A stretch of 28,613 bases of DNA from IMG/VR virus record IMGVR_UViG_3300020418_000031, positions 1 to 28,613 of that record. One strand, written 5' to 3'. Below are positions 15,470 through 22,952 of this stretch, one piece after another. The stretch's first letter is position 1. The number at the start of each line of letters is the position of its first letter. The notes below the pieces were generated by a model. It was not told where the DNA came from. It did not search any database and saw nothing but the letters and a program-made list of their open reading frames with translations. The translations under genes and the position numbers were made by a program. This stretch comes from a virus.

Positions 15470-16433
15470 TACCCAATACATAGATCGTCTTGGGGTCAGA
15501 CTAGAAAAATTCAAACACCAAGGACGCACCTATAATTTTAGGTGTCCCTATTGCGGTGACTCCCAACGCTATAAGAGTAAAGCGAGGGGGTATTTTTTTA
15601 TGCGTAATAATGATTACGTTTATAAGTGTCACAACTGTGGTATCTCTAAGTCTCTCTCTACCTTTTTGAAGGATCAAGCGTCAGATTTATACTCAGAATA
15701 TCTCTTAGAAAAATATAAAAAACCTAAGAAGAAAGAGGTCTTACCTGACTTGTCAGCAAAGCCATACTTTGCTACCAAGCCAACAGGTCTCCAAGATGTT
15801 GCTAGTCTAAATAATGAGCATCCCGCAAGACAATATCTAGAGAAAAGAAGACTACCTGCAGAAGCATTCTATACCTTATATTATGTTGACAAGTTTAAGG
15901 CATGGGTAAACTCTCAGAGTCCAAACTATTTTGAGAGTCTTAAGAATGACCAACCTAGAATAATCATCCCTCTTATTGATCATGACGGAAAATGGTTTGG
16001 CATTCAAGGTAGATCACTAGCACCTAAAAGTGTGCTAAGATATATCACATGTATCTTTGACAAAGATAAAACAAAACTCTTTGGATTGGATCGCATCAAT
16101 ACTGACGAAGAAGTCTATGTCACGGAAGGACCGTTTGATTCCTACTTCCTACCTAATGCTATTGCCATGTGTGGTAGTGATGTTGACTATAGCACTTTCA
16201 ATTATCAATTTACATTCGTCTATGACAACGAGCCACGAAACAAGGAGATCGTTGATAAAATAATTGATACAATAGACAAAGGATATTCAGTGGTAATATT
16301 TCCTAAGACTATTAAAGAAAAAGATCTTAATGACATGCACCTAGCAGGGCATGATGTGAAACAGATCGTAAAGAGCAACACCTTTCAAGGTGCTGAAGCA
16401 AAAGTAAAACTAACATTCTGGAAAAAGGTATGA
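15456..16433 (+). CDS. 61: DNA primase subunit (gp61)
   Basis: 325 residues, near the size of T4 gp61. It makes the RNA primers for lagging-strand synthesis with gp41. The N-terminal zinc ribbon has C30-x2-C33 (FRCPYCGDS) and C58-x2-C61 (YKCHNCGIS). The TOPRIM-like catalytic domain shows VYVTEGPFDSYFLPNA (Glu in TEG) and the later FVYDNEPRNKE acidic segment. The 5' end overlaps the coiled-coil gene by 14 bases and the 3' end overlaps nrdA by 4, so primase and nucleotide reductase are translated together. Confidence 0.95.
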   Translation: MSYVDTQYIDRLGVRLEKFKHQGRTYNFRCPYCGDSQRYKSKARGYFFMRNNDYVYKCHNCGISKSLSTFLKDQASDLYSEYLLEKYKKPKKKEVLPDLSAKPYFATKPTGLQDVASLNNEHPARQYLEKRRLPAEAFYTLYYVDKFKAWVNSQSPNYFESLKNDQPRIIIPLIDHDGKWFGIQGRSLAPKSVLRYITCIFDKDKTKLFGLDRINTDEEVYVTEGPFDSYFLPNAIAMCGSDVDYSTFNYQFTFVYDNEPRNKEIVDKIIDTIDKGYSVVIFPKTIKEKDLNDMHLAGHDVKQIVKSNTFQGAEAKVKLTFWKKV

Positions 16434-18724
16434 GCACCAACGTCGTCAAGCGTAATGGCAGTGTTGAGTCACTTAACTTAGAAAAAATTCATAAGATGGT
16501 AGAGATGGCATGCGATGGTGTCGCAGGTGTCTCTGAATCTGCAATAGAAATGAATGCTAACTTGCAGATTTTTGATAATATTAAAACCAATGATATACAA
16601 GAGATCCTTATCAAGTCTGCAAACGATTTGATATCTCTAGACACACCAAACTATCAGTTTGTCGCTGCTCGTTTGCTGCTGTTTTCTCTCCGAAAAGCAG
16701 TCTACAACGCACATCCTGACAGTCACCCACATTTATATTCACATATCAAAGACTGTATTGGTCATGGACTATATGATCCTGCCCTTCTAGACTCGTACAG
16801 CGAGGAGGAGTGGGACGAAATCAATTCCATGGTTGACTATGATAGAGACTATATGTTTACATATGCTGGCTTACGTCAGGTTGTAGATAAATATCTCGTA
16901 CAAGATAGATCATCCAACGAGGTGTATGAAACACCACAGCAGATGTATGTGATGATCGCAGCAACTTTGTTTCAACGCTATCCACAGGAGAGCAGACTTA
17001 CATATGTCAAAAAATACTACGACGCAATCTCAAGGCACAAAATCAACATCCCGACTCCTATCATGGGAGGTGTGCGGACTCCCCTTAGGCAATTTGCTAG
17101 CTGTGTTCTTGTTGATATTGATGACACCCTCGATAGCATCTTTAGCAGTGACATGGCTATTGGTTACTACGTTGCTCAAAGGGCTGGAATCGGGATTAAC
17201 GCAGGCAGAATCCGTGGGATCAACAGTAAAATCCGTGGCGGGGAAGTGCAGCACACAGGTGTTGTCCCTTTCCTCAAAAAGTTTGAGAGCACTGTCAGAT
17301 GTTGCACTCAAAATGGCATCCGTGGTGGATCCGCAACAGTCCACTTCCCCATTTGGCACCAAGAAATAGAAGATATCCTAGTCCTTAAGAATAATAAAGG
17401 GACAGAAGATAATAGAGTAAGGAAACTAGACTACAGTATTCAACTTAGTGAGTTATTTTACAAGAGGTTTATTGCCAGTGGAAACATCACACTATTCTCA
17501 CCTCACGATACACCAGGTTTGTACGATGCTTTTGGCACTGACAAGTTTGATGATCTCTATACACGTTATGAATCTGATGACTCGATTCCGAAGACTGTTG
17601 TCCCTGCTCAGGACTTGATCCTTGCTATGCTCAAAGAGAGAGCAGAGACAGGACGTATATACTTGATGAATATCGATCACTGTAATACACATTCATCTTT
17701 CAAAGACAAGGTGAATATGAGTAACCTATGTCAAGAGATTACTCTACCCACAGATCCTATCCAGTCCTTACAAGGACAAGGTGAGATCGCTTTGTGTATC
17801 CTATCTGCTATCAACGTAGGTAAGATTACAAAGACTAGTGAGTTGGAGAATCTATGTGACCTTGCAGTCCGTGGTCTTGAAGAGTTGATTGACTATCAAG
17901 AGTATCCTGTCAAGGCAGCAGAGGACTCTACTATTGCACGTCGCTCACTAGGTATAGGTTATATTGGACTAGCACATTACCTTGCTAAACAGGGTGTCAA
18001 GTATAATGATCAAGGTGCTTATGATCTTGTCCATGAGTTGACAGAATCATTCCAATACTACCTATTGAAGGCATCAAATCAACTCTCAAAAGAGAGAGGA
18101 CCTTGTGGTAATTTCTCAGTGACAAAGTATCATGATGGAATTCTTCCGATCGATACATATAAGAAGGACGTAGACAACATTACCTCGGTAGCATACCAAC
18201 ATGATTGGAATTCTCTTAGGGATGACATACAGAAATTTGGACTCAGGCACAGCACTCTGTCCGCACAAATGCCTTCGGAGAGCAGCTCCGTTGTGTCAAA
18301 CGCAACCAATGGAATCGAGCCACCTAGAGACTACCTGTCCGTTAAGAAATCGAAGAAAGGACCTCTTAAGCAGATTGTTCCGCAATACAACACATTAAAA
18401 AATAACTACACACTCTTGTGGGATATGCCATCCAATGAGGGTTACATCAAGGTTGTTGCGGTTATGCAGAAGTTTTTTGATCAAGCGATCAGTGGTAACT
18501 GGTCATACAATCCAGAGAATTATCCTAACAATGAGATTCCTATGTCAGTATTCTCTATGGATTTGTTAAACACATACAAATATGGTTGGAAGACCTCATA
18601 CTATCAAAATACATACGATAATAAAAAAGATACAGAAGAAACAGAGAATAAAGCAGCAGTAGAAAATCTTATCAATGATATTCTGTCTGGCGACGAGGCA
18701 GAATGTGACGCATGTAATGTATAA
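16430..18724 (+). CDS. nrdA: Ribonucleotide reductase class I, large subunit
   Basis: 764 residues, full length. It reduces ribonucleoside diphosphates to dNDPs, supplying the dNTP pool for phage replication. An ATP-cone segment is at the N-terminus (VVKRNGSVESLNLEKIHKMV). Active-site residues are visible: C225 in FASCVLV, the N432-L-C434-Q-E436 motif carrying the thiyl-radical cysteine, and C456 in ALCILSAINVG. The radical-transfer tyrosines are in TSYYQNTYD near 730. The C-terminal C759-D-A-C762 pair is the swinging redox arm, so a thioredoxin or glutaredoxin must regenerate it; no nrdC follows nrdB here. It is directly followed by nrdB, 20 bases away. Confidence 0.97.
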   Translation: MSTNVVKRNGSVESLNLEKIHKMVEMACDGVAGVSESAIEMNANLQIFDNIKTNDIQEILIKSANDLISLDTPNYQFVAARLLLFSLRKAVYNAHPDSHPHLYSHIKDCIGHGLYDPALLDSYSEEEWDEINSMVDYDRDYMFTYAGLRQVVDKYLVQDRSSNEVYETPQQMYVMIAATLFQRYPQESRLTYVKKYYDAISRHKINIPTPIMGGVRTPLRQFASCVLVDIDDTLDSIFSSDMAIGYYVAQRAGIGINAGRIRGINSKIRGGEVQHTGVVPFLKKFESTVRCCTQNGIRGGSATVHFPIWHQEIEDILVLKNNKGTEDNRVRKLDYSIQLSELFYKRFIASGNITLFSPHDTPGLYDAFGTDKFDDLYTRYESDDSIPKTVVPAQDLILAMLKERAETGRIYLMNIDHCNTHSSFKDKVNMSNLCQEITLPTDPIQSLQGQGEIALCILSAINVGKITKTSELENLCDLAVRGLEELIDYQEYPVKAAEDSTIARRSLGIGYIGLAHYLAKQGVKYNDQGAYDLVHELTESFQYYLLKASNQLSKERGPCGNFSVTKYHDGILPIDTYKKDVDNITSVAYQHDWNSLRDDIQKFGLRHSTLSAQMPSESSSVVSNATNGIEPPRDYLSVKKSKKGPLKQIVPQYNTLKNNYTLLWDMPSNEGYIKVVAVMQKFFDQAISGNWSYNPENYPNNEIPMSVFSMDLLNTYKYGWKTSYYQNTYDNKKDTEETENKAAVENLINDILSGDEAECDACNV

Positions 18725-18744
18725 CCACAACCTAAGGAATCTAA

Positions 18745-19881
18745 ATGTCTATAACCGTTTTCAATAGTAACCAAGTGGATACTAAGAAACAACCAATGTT
18801 TTTCGGAGCACCCTTAGGGATGCAGAGATATGATGAATACAAATACCCAGACTTTGAAAGACTTACACAGTCTCAACTAGGATTTTTTTGGAGACCAGAG
18901 GAGGTCTCACTACAAAAAGATAGGTCTGACTACAAAACACTAAACGATCAACAGAAGCATATTTATACTTCTAACCTTAAATATCAGATCCTCCTTGATA
19001 GTGTGCAAGGCAGAGGACCTGGCATGGCATTCGCCCCTTACTGTTCATTGCCCGAATTAGAAGGTGCTATCGGTGTATGGAATTTCATGGAGCAAATCCA
19101 TAGTAGATCTTATACACACATTATAAAGAATGTATATGCAGATCCATCAGAGGTCTTTGATACTGTATTAGATGACGAGAAAATTTTAGCTAGAGCGAAG
19201 TCGGTAACTAAAGCATATGATGACTTCCTTGACGCAGTAGGAGAATATGCAGAAGGTAACATGTGGAAGCCAGGTTGGAAAGACTCACCTACTTCACAGT
19301 GGACACTGCATGACCTAAAGAGAAGACTTTACAGGGCTATTGCTAACGTCAATATCCTTGAAGGAATACGTTTCTATGTTTCATTCGCATGCTCTTTCGC
19401 TTTCGGTGAGTTAAAACTCATGGAAGGATCAGCAAAGATCATTGCATTGATTGCTAGAGACGAATCACAACATCTAAACATCACTCAAAAGATTCTAAAG
19501 AAATGGGATCAAGGTGACGATCCAGAGATGCAACAAATTGCAAGAGAAGAAAAAGAAAACATCACACAAATGTTTGTTGATGCTGTAGAAGAGGAGAAAG
19601 ATTGGGCAACCTATCTATTTTCTCAAGGTAGCATCATCGGTTTGAATGAGAGATTGCTATGTCAGTATGTCGAATGGACTGCCAACCGTCGTATGAAAGC
19701 GATAGGTTTGACACCTGTATTTGATGTGCCACTCAGCACTAACCCACTACCATGGACTAACCATTGGTTGAATAGTAAGGGTCAGCAGAATGCTCCACAA
19801 GAGACCGAGATCGAATCCTACATAGTAGGTGGTATCAAACAAGATGTTGGACAAGAAACCTTCGCAGGATTTTCACTTTAA
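18745..19881 (+). CDS. nrdB: Ribonucleotide reductase class I, small (radical) subunit
   Basis: 378 residues. It houses the di-iron centre and the stable tyrosyl radical. Ligands and radical are all visible: D85 (LLDS), E116 and H119 and the radical Y123 in MEQIHSRSYTHI, then FGELKLMEGSAK and ARDESQHLN supplying the second set of Glu/His ligands. The C-terminus (QETFAGFSL) has the hydrophobic acidic-to-Phe/Leu tail that docks into NrdA. The ATG follows an AAGGAATCTAA leader. The 3' end overlaps the next gene. Confidence 0.97.
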   Translation: MSITVFNSNQVDTKKQPMFFGAPLGMQRYDEYKYPDFERLTQSQLGFFWRPEEVSLQKDRSDYKTLNDQQKHIYTSNLKYQILLDSVQGRGPGMAFAPYCSLPELEGAIGVWNFMEQIHSRSYTHIIKNVYADPSEVFDTVLDDEKILARAKSVTKAYDDFLDAVGEYAEGNMWKPGWKDSPTSQWTLHDLKRRLYRAIANVNILEGIRFYVSFACSFAFGELKLMEGSAKIIALIARDESQHLNITQKILKKWDQGDDPEMQQIAREEKENITQMFVDAVEEEKDWATYLFSQGSIIGLNERLLCQYVEWTANRRMKAIGLTPVFDVPLSTNPLPWTNHWLNSKGQQNAPQETEIESYIVGGIKQDVGQETFAGFSL

Positions 19882-20281
19882 ATTTCAACACCATTGGGGA
19901 GGTGTCCCTAGTGATGTGCAGAAATTCGAGGACTGGTGTAAGAAACAAAGGGGCATCTTTAGATGGGTGCTACTTAATTTTGCACTACCTTGGTATGCAC
20001 AGTGGTGGTTAGAATGGAAGGTCGATAAGACCATGTACGATGTTGATCAACAAATTGAAGACCTTGTTGATCAATGGAATGAAGAAGAAAAGAAAAACGA
20101 AATCATCGTGGAAAGAAAACCAAGCGAAGTCAAAGGACTGGACGATATCTCCATTAGATCCTCTTGGCCACCACCAGATCAGTGGTATCAAGGACCACTT
20201 GAAGTTTTTACGTCAAGTGAAATCCCACCTAAAGAGACACAAGATACTACCCAACCACCCGACCCATGGGAAGAAACGTAG
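19844..20281 (+). CDS. Conserved protein downstream of nrdB, Trp-rich, proline-rich tail
   Basis: 145 residues from the ATG at 19844; a GTG at 19829 is an alternative. It overlaps nrdB by 38 bases in another frame. The N-terminal half is aromatic-rich (FEDWCKKQRGIFRWVLLNFA, PWYAQWWLEWKVDK), possibly a membrane-associated helix, then an acidic helix (IEDLVDQWNEEEKKNEIIVE). The C-terminal 50 residues are proline-rich and probably disordered (SSWPPPDQWYQGP, PPKETQDTTQPPDPW). I do not recognise a function. In many cyanophages a glutaredoxin gene (nrdC) is found near here, but this protein has no CxxC. Confidence 0.7.
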   Translation: MLDKKPSQDFHFKFQHHWGGVPSDVQKFEDWCKKQRGIFRWVLLNFALPWYAQWWLEWKVDKTMYDVDQQIEDLVDQWNEEEKKNEIIVERKPSEVKGLDDISIRSSWPPPDQWYQGPLEVFTSSEIPPKETQDTTQPPDPWEET

Positions 20282-20282
20282 T

Positions 20283-20390
20283 AATAACCGTAAGTCTTAA
20301 GGAAAGATTAATAAAGTTATAACATTAAGTTAAATAACTAACTTGCTAAATAGTTGTGGATATGCTAACATATCCGTATCGTTCATCTTA
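20283..20390 (+). promoter_or_regulatory. Late promoter region with 5'-terminal hairpin
   Basis: Contains TTAAATA (20330-20336) and CTAAATA (20346-20352). The 7-bp hairpin GGATATG-CTAA-CATATCC (20358-20375) begins where the transcript from the second motif should start. A degenerate copy of the downstream intergenic repeat (CGTAAGTC..TTAAGGAAAG) is at about 20288-20306, and ATCGTTCAT at 20378-20386 precedes the ATG at 20391. Confidence 0.55.
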
Positions 20391-20597
20391 ATGTTAGAAG
20401 TTGCATTGCTATCTTCGCTACTCACACAACACCATCCGTCCCATTGGACGATGACATGTGCAGAGTGGAATAGGAATCGGGCAGAGATAATGGCAGATGC
20501 CAATCACATACCCGATGCTAAAGAGTATCTTATAGATTACTTCTTTACAAAGGTTGAGGAAGAAGGATGCAAACCCTATATGTTAGGACGCAAGTAA
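20391..20597 (+). CDS. Small exported/membrane protein with two cysteines (68 aa)
   Basis: 68 residues from the ATG at 20391. The frame is open from 20343, but that stretch holds the late promoter and hairpin, so the shorter start is chosen. It opens with a short hydrophobic run (MLEVALLSSLLTQ), then a domain with C23 near the start (MTCAEWNRNR) and a second Cys near the end (EEEGCKPYMLGRK), about 38 residues apart. The next gene has the same plan, so they are probably paralogues. If exported, the cysteines could form a disulfide. No ribosome-binding site is visible; the sequence ATCGTTCATCTTA just before the ATG recurs before the next gene. Function unknown. Confidence 0.65.
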   Translation: MLEVALLSSLLTQHHPSHWTMTCAEWNRNRAEIMADANHIPDAKEYLIDYFFTKVEEEGCKPYMLGRK

Positions 20598-20609
20598 GTC
20601 GCGGAACGG
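20586..20609 (+). repeat. Small-ORF module repeat, copy A (GGACGCAA-N9-GGAACGG)
   Basis: GGACGCAA at 20586-20593, nine bases including a stop codon, then GGAACGG at 20603-20609. Copy B at 20799-20822 has the same two blocks and the same spacing. GAACG-GAT-CGTTC (20604-20616) is a perfect hairpin ending 6 bases before the next ATG. Confidence 0.6.
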
Positions 20610-20622
20610 ATCGTTCATTCTT

Positions 20623-20814
20623 ATGATACATATGCTTGCTCTATTAGTGAGTGCTACTCAAGTAGTCACTGTCTCATGTGGAGACATTAACGAACTTGTA
20701 GATCGTGCTAAAGTCTATCCAGACCTTAGCGATAAAGATAGACAAGAGATTGTTGATCTTTACTATGAGTTTGGAGAAACACAAGGATTGTATTGTAGGG
20801 ACGCAAACGACTAA
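20623..20814 (+). CDS. Small exported protein with two cysteines (63 aa), paralogue of preceding
   Basis: 63 residues. N-terminal hydrophobic signal-like segment (MIHMLALLVSATQVVTVSC), then an acidic helical domain (LVDRAKVYPDLSDKDRQEIV) and a final Cys (GLYCRDAND). Cysteine spacing (about 39) and the pattern A..PD..K..(I/L)-D--(Y/F) match the preceding small protein, so this is likely a diverged duplicate. The ATG follows the repeat hairpin and the motif ATCGTTCATTCTT. Function unknown; a periplasmic or envelope role in the infected cell is plausible if it is exported. Confidence 0.65.
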   Translation: MIHMLALLVSATQVVTVSCGDINELVDRAKVYPDLSDKDRQEIVDLYYEFGETQGLYCRDAND

Positions 20815-20822
20815 AGGAACGG
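20799..20822 (+). repeat. Small-ORF module repeat, copy B (GGACGCAA-N9-GGAACGG)
   Basis: GGACGCAA at 20799-20806 and GGAACGG at 20816-20822, again separated by nine bases and spanning the stop codon of the upstream small gene. A further GGACGCAA occurs at 21398-21405 in the talC leader. Confidence 0.6.
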
Positions 20823-20833
20823 GGACTCGGATC

Positions 20834-20845
20834 ACTCGCAAGAGT
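20834..20845 (+). other. GNRA hairpin in the leader of the DUF4278-like gene
   Basis: ACTC-GCAA-GAGT forms a 4-bp stem capped by a GCAA tetraloop. Two SD-like sites (AAAGGAG, TAGGAG) follow before the ATG at 20880. Confidence 0.35.
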
Positions 20846-20879
20846 TAAAGGAGAAATTCAACCTACTTTAGGAGTAAAC

Positions 20880-21020
20880 ATGACTACTATTACATATCGT
20901 GGCGTCAAGTATGACGCTGAGCAGTACAAAGCAAAGGTACTAGCAGAAGCCGCACAGGCAAGAAACCATGAGTTAATGTATCGTGGTGTTAAAGTCCAGA
21001 AAAAACTAGCAGTGGTGTAG
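20880..21020 (+). CDS. DUF4278-like small protein (46 aa)
   Basis: 46 residues containing the YRG motif twice: MTTITYRGVKYDAEQYKAKV at the start and ELMYRGVKVQKK near the end, separated by an Ala-rich helix. The YRG signature is that of the DUF4278 family, known from cyanobacteria and cyanophages, function unknown. TAGGAG lies 5 bases upstream of the ATG. Followed after one base by another tiny gene. Confidence 0.75.
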   Translation: MTTITYRGVKYDAEQYKAKVLAEAAQARNHELMYRGVKVQKKLAVV

Positions 21021-21021
21021 G

Positions 21022-21150
21022 ATGATGGAAGCACTACAAACTGTTGGTTTAATCAACCTCGGGTGCGTGGTGTTCCTTTCTTTCATTTACTACGAGATTC
21101 GCTTCCTTCAGTCTTTTAGGCAGGAGCAATGCGATGGGACTCAAAGTTAA
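21022..21150 (+). CDS. Tiny single-pass membrane protein (42 aa)
   Basis: 42 residues: MMEALQTVGLINLGCVVFLS, then FIYYEIRFLQSFRQEQCDG. One hydrophobic span (about residues 8-24) followed by a polar tail with a cysteine. It starts one base after the upstream stop, with AGGA as ribosome-binding site, and its 3' end overlaps the next gene. Function unknown; conserved gene order would be needed to confirm it. Confidence 0.55.
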   Translation: MMEALQTVGLINLGCVVFLSFIYYEIRFLQSFRQEQCDGTQS

Positions 21151-21325
21151 AATAGAATGGGACTACGGTTTACCCGAATATAATCCAGACATACATGATC
21201 CAGAGAGAGTGTTTGCTCTCCTGTGCTATCGTGGTATTCATTATGCAAAATGGGTTAATCTGAATGTGTTCGGCACACCCTCTTGGTTTACCAAAAATCC
21301 ACGCAAGGGTGAGAAGAAAAAGTAA
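21134..21325 (+). CDS. Small hypothetical protein with a YRG motif (63 aa)
   Basis: 63 residues, starting GLKVKIEWDYGLPEYNPDIH. The middle has LLCYRGIHYAKWV, whose YRG resembles the DUF4278 motif seen two genes upstream. The C-terminus is very basic (NPRKGEKKK), suggesting nucleic-acid contact. GGAG lies 8 bases before the ATG at 21134. It is the last gene before a strong terminator. Confidence 0.65.
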   Translation: MGLKVKIEWDYGLPEYNPDIHDPERVFALLCYRGIHYAKWVNLNVFGTPSWFTKNPRKGEKKK

Positions 21326-21351
21326 ATTGTAAAAACATTATTAAATTTTAG

Positions 21352-21378
21352 AGGAAGGCTTGACACCTTCCTTTTTTT
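21352..21378 (+). terminator. Rho-independent terminator before talC
   Basis: 7-bp stem AGGAAGG (21352-21358) / CCTTCCT (21366-21372), loop CTTGACA, then a T-run to 21378. The loop matches that of the terminator after hsp20. Confidence 0.9.
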
Positions 21379-21627
21379 ATGTTAACTTATATTTGTTGGA
21401 CGCAACATGGGAGTGACTGAATAAACTTACTGGCAACCGCTAGTTAAGGTGATGAGTCAGAGGTGGTGCTCGCTGTCCGCAGGGGCAGAACTACTCAACC
21501 AAGTAGGACTCAGGCAAGGACGTATTTACTTCTGTAGTAATGCCCGTTCTTTGTTGGTATACAGAAACCCAACCTCCCTCTTCTTTTTCTGTAAAAATAA
21601 ATAAGAGTAACTATGCAAAGGAGAGTC
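21379..21627 (+). ncRNA. Structured non-coding leader upstream of talC
   Basis: About 250 bases with no supported gene. 21453-21512 can form a compact three-way junction: outer stem TGAGTC (21453-21458) / GACTCA (21507-21512), hairpin CTGTCC-GCAG-GGGCAG (21473-21488) and hairpin CTACT-CAACCA-AGTAG (21491-21506). GGACGCAA at 21398 repeats a motif from the small-ORF modules. A late promoter lies at 21596. It may be an independent small RNA transcribed after the terminator. It matches no riboswitch or tRNA I can recognise. Confidence 0.45.
21596..21603 (+). promoter_or_regulatory. Late promoter motif AATAAATA before talC
   Basis: AATAAATA, one mismatch from the late consensus; expected transcript start at about 21609, with AAGGAG (21618-21623) and the talC ATG at 21628 just downstream. 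Confidence 0.6.
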
Positions 21628-22287
21628 ATGAAACTATTTCTAGACAGTAGTAATACTGAGGTAGTTTTAGATGCCGTAGGGACAGGGTTAATAGATGGTG
21701 TAACAACTAACCCCTCTCTAATGTTAAAACAGGGACAAGATCCTGTTACAGTTATTAAACAGATATGTGATATGTTTGGATGGACTGCCTCAGTATCTGC
21801 AGAGGTAGTTGGAGCAACAGCAGAAGAGATGCTAGACATGGCAGATGATTATATTGATATTCATCCAAGTGTAACTATTAAATTACCTCTCAATCCAGAA
21901 GGACTGAGGGCATGTAAAGAATTATCAGAAGACGGTATCTCTACAAACGTAACGCTTTGTTTCTCTGTCACTCAAGCAATACTTGCAGCAAAGGCAGGAG
22001 CAACTTACGTCTCTCCATTTGTAGGGAGGGTTGACGACAATGGTTTTGATGGTATACAATTAATATCAGATATATCTAAGGTCTTTAAACAACATAAAGT
22101 TGAGACACAGATACTAGCAGCATCTATTCGTAACGTAAAAGATGTTGGTAAATGTTTTGAAGTTGGTGCAGACATCTGCACAATACCTCCAAGCATATTT
22201 GATAAGATGTATAAGCATGTTTTAACCGACAAAGGGTTAGAGCAATTTGATAAGGACTGGGAATCATTACAATCTAAACTAATATGA
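21628..22287 (+). CDS. talC: Transaldolase (TalC type)
   Basis: 219 residues from the ATG at 21628, which has AAGGAG 5 bases upstream; the frame opens slightly earlier at 21613. This is the short TalC/fructose-6-phosphate-aldolase-like transaldolase common in cyanophages. It transfers a dihydroxyacetone unit in the pentose phosphate pathway and during infection favours NADPH and ribose-5-phosphate for dNTPs. Visible residues: D6 (LFLDSS), TTNPS (26-30), Schiff-base K85 (SVTIKLP), and the later LCFS, YVSPFVGR and AASIRN segments of the (beta/alpha)8 barrel. The stop overlaps the next start (ATGA). Confidence 0.96.
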   Translation: MKLFLDSSNTEVVLDAVGTGLIDGVTTNPSLMLKQGQDPVTVIKQICDMFGWTASVSAEVVGATAEEMLDMADDYIDIHPSVTIKLPLNPEGLRACKELSEDGISTNVTLCFSVTQAILAAKAGATYVSPFVGRVDDNGFDGIQLISDISKVFKQHKVETQILAASIRNVKDVGKCFEVGADICTIPPSIFDKMYKHVLTDKGLEQFDKDWESLQSKLI

Positions 22288-22442
22288 ATCACCAAAAAGT
22301 AAAACGTCTTGCACATCAGTTAAAAGAGTTAGCATCTGAGTTAGAAGATGCACTCAAAGAAGACGTTAGTGCATACACTACTGCTACCAGAGCACCCTTC
22401 ACACCATCTTATACATATAAAGATGAGTATGAAGGTAATTGA
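22284..22442 (+). CDS. Small conserved protein coupled to talC (52 aa)
   Basis: 52 residues: a charged amphipathic helix (KVKRLAHQLKELASELEDAL) followed by a short tail (AYTTATRAPF, then TYKDEYEGN). I recall similar short proteins directly after talC in other cyanophages. It overlaps talC by 4 bases (ATGA), so translation is coupled. It could be a small coiled-coil partner protein; function unknown. Confidence 0.7.
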   Translation: MNHQKVKRLAHQLKELASELEDALKEDVSAYTTATRAPFTPSYTYKDEYEGN

Positions 22443-22775
22443 TTGAAACCGCAGAGTGCAAAAGCGAAAGGTAGAAACTTTCAGAAGTGGGTAAGAGATA
22501 TGCTCATAGAGCATCGTGACGTACACCCTGAGGACATAGAGTCTAGAAGTATGGGTGCAGGTGGCGAAGATCTTATCATGGCAAGAGATGCTAGAAAGAA
22601 ATTTCCTTTCTCAATAGAGTGTAAAAATGTTGAGAAACTTAACGTATATGATGCATATGATCAAGCGTGTGCTAACGCAGGTAACCATACACCTGCTCTT
22701 TTTATGAAGAAAAACAGGAAGAAGGCACTAGTGGTGTTGGATGCCGAATGGTTTATTAAAAATTTTCAACCTTGA
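22443..22775 (+). CDS. PD-(D/E)XK-like endonuclease (Holliday-resolvase type), TTG start
   Basis: 110 residues beginning with TTG directly after the upstream stop, with AAGG about 10 bases before it. The opening KPQSAKAKGRNFQKWVRDML is characteristic of a small cyanophage nuclease-like family. The active-site pattern is SMGAGGEDLIM (D43) and SIECK (E59-x-K61), followed by ALFMKKNRKKALVVLDAEWF, i.e. a PD-(D/E)XK core. It may cut branched or host DNA; a role in recombination is inferred from fold only. Confidence 0.8.
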   Translation: MKPQSAKAKGRNFQKWVRDMLIEHRDVHPEDIESRSMGAGGEDLIMARDARKKFPFSIECKNVEKLNVYDAYDQACANAGNHTPALFMKKNRKKALVVLDAEWFIKNFQP

Positions 22776-22800
22776 CAGATGAATAGAGATCATATATACT
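22772..22800 (+). promoter_or_regulatory. Host sigma70-type promoter
   Basis: TTGACA (22772-22777) and TATACT (22795-22800) with a 17-base spacer; the -35 is perfect and the -10 has 5 of 6 matches. Expected start about 22807. It drives the operon of small genes and dioxygenases at 22824-25531. Confidence 0.8.
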
Positions 22801-22823
22801 TACGAGAGTTATACTTTGCAATC

Positions 22824-22952
22824 ATGGCTCCTATCGAATTCGTAGACTCAGTAGAGTTTTTAATTGATAAGTTACATTATCTGATTGAAGAAGGCAAGAC
22901 AGAGGAGGCAGAGATTGTAGCGTCACAAATTAGACAGATTGAAACGACATGA
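22824..22952 (+). CDS. Small acidic protein (42 aa)
   Basis: 42 residues: APIEFVDSVEFLIDKLHYLI, then a helical acidic segment EEGKTEEAEIVASQIRQIE. First gene after the sigma70 promoter. The stop overlaps the ATG of the dioxygenase (ATGA), so the two are coupled. No motif identifies a function. Confidence 0.65.
   Translation: MAPIEFVDSVEFLIDKLHYLIEEGKTEEAEIVASQIRQIETT

Noticed and set aside
20378-20618. A canonical glutamine riboswitch (glnA/Downstream-peptide type)
   Set aside because: ATCGTTCAT is present, but the usual closely spaced GGACGGAAGTAGG partner is absent; only a looser GGACGCAAGTAAG occurs about 200 bases later. Kept as a hypothesis, not a feature.
21453-21512. Hammerhead ribozyme
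   Set aside because: A three-way junction is present, but the CUGAUGA and GAAA core sequences are not in place.
21510-21839. Minus-strand ORF of 109 codons over the talC start
   Set aside because: Its 3' portion covers the talC leader and most of it lies antisense to talC; no promoter or ribosome-binding site.
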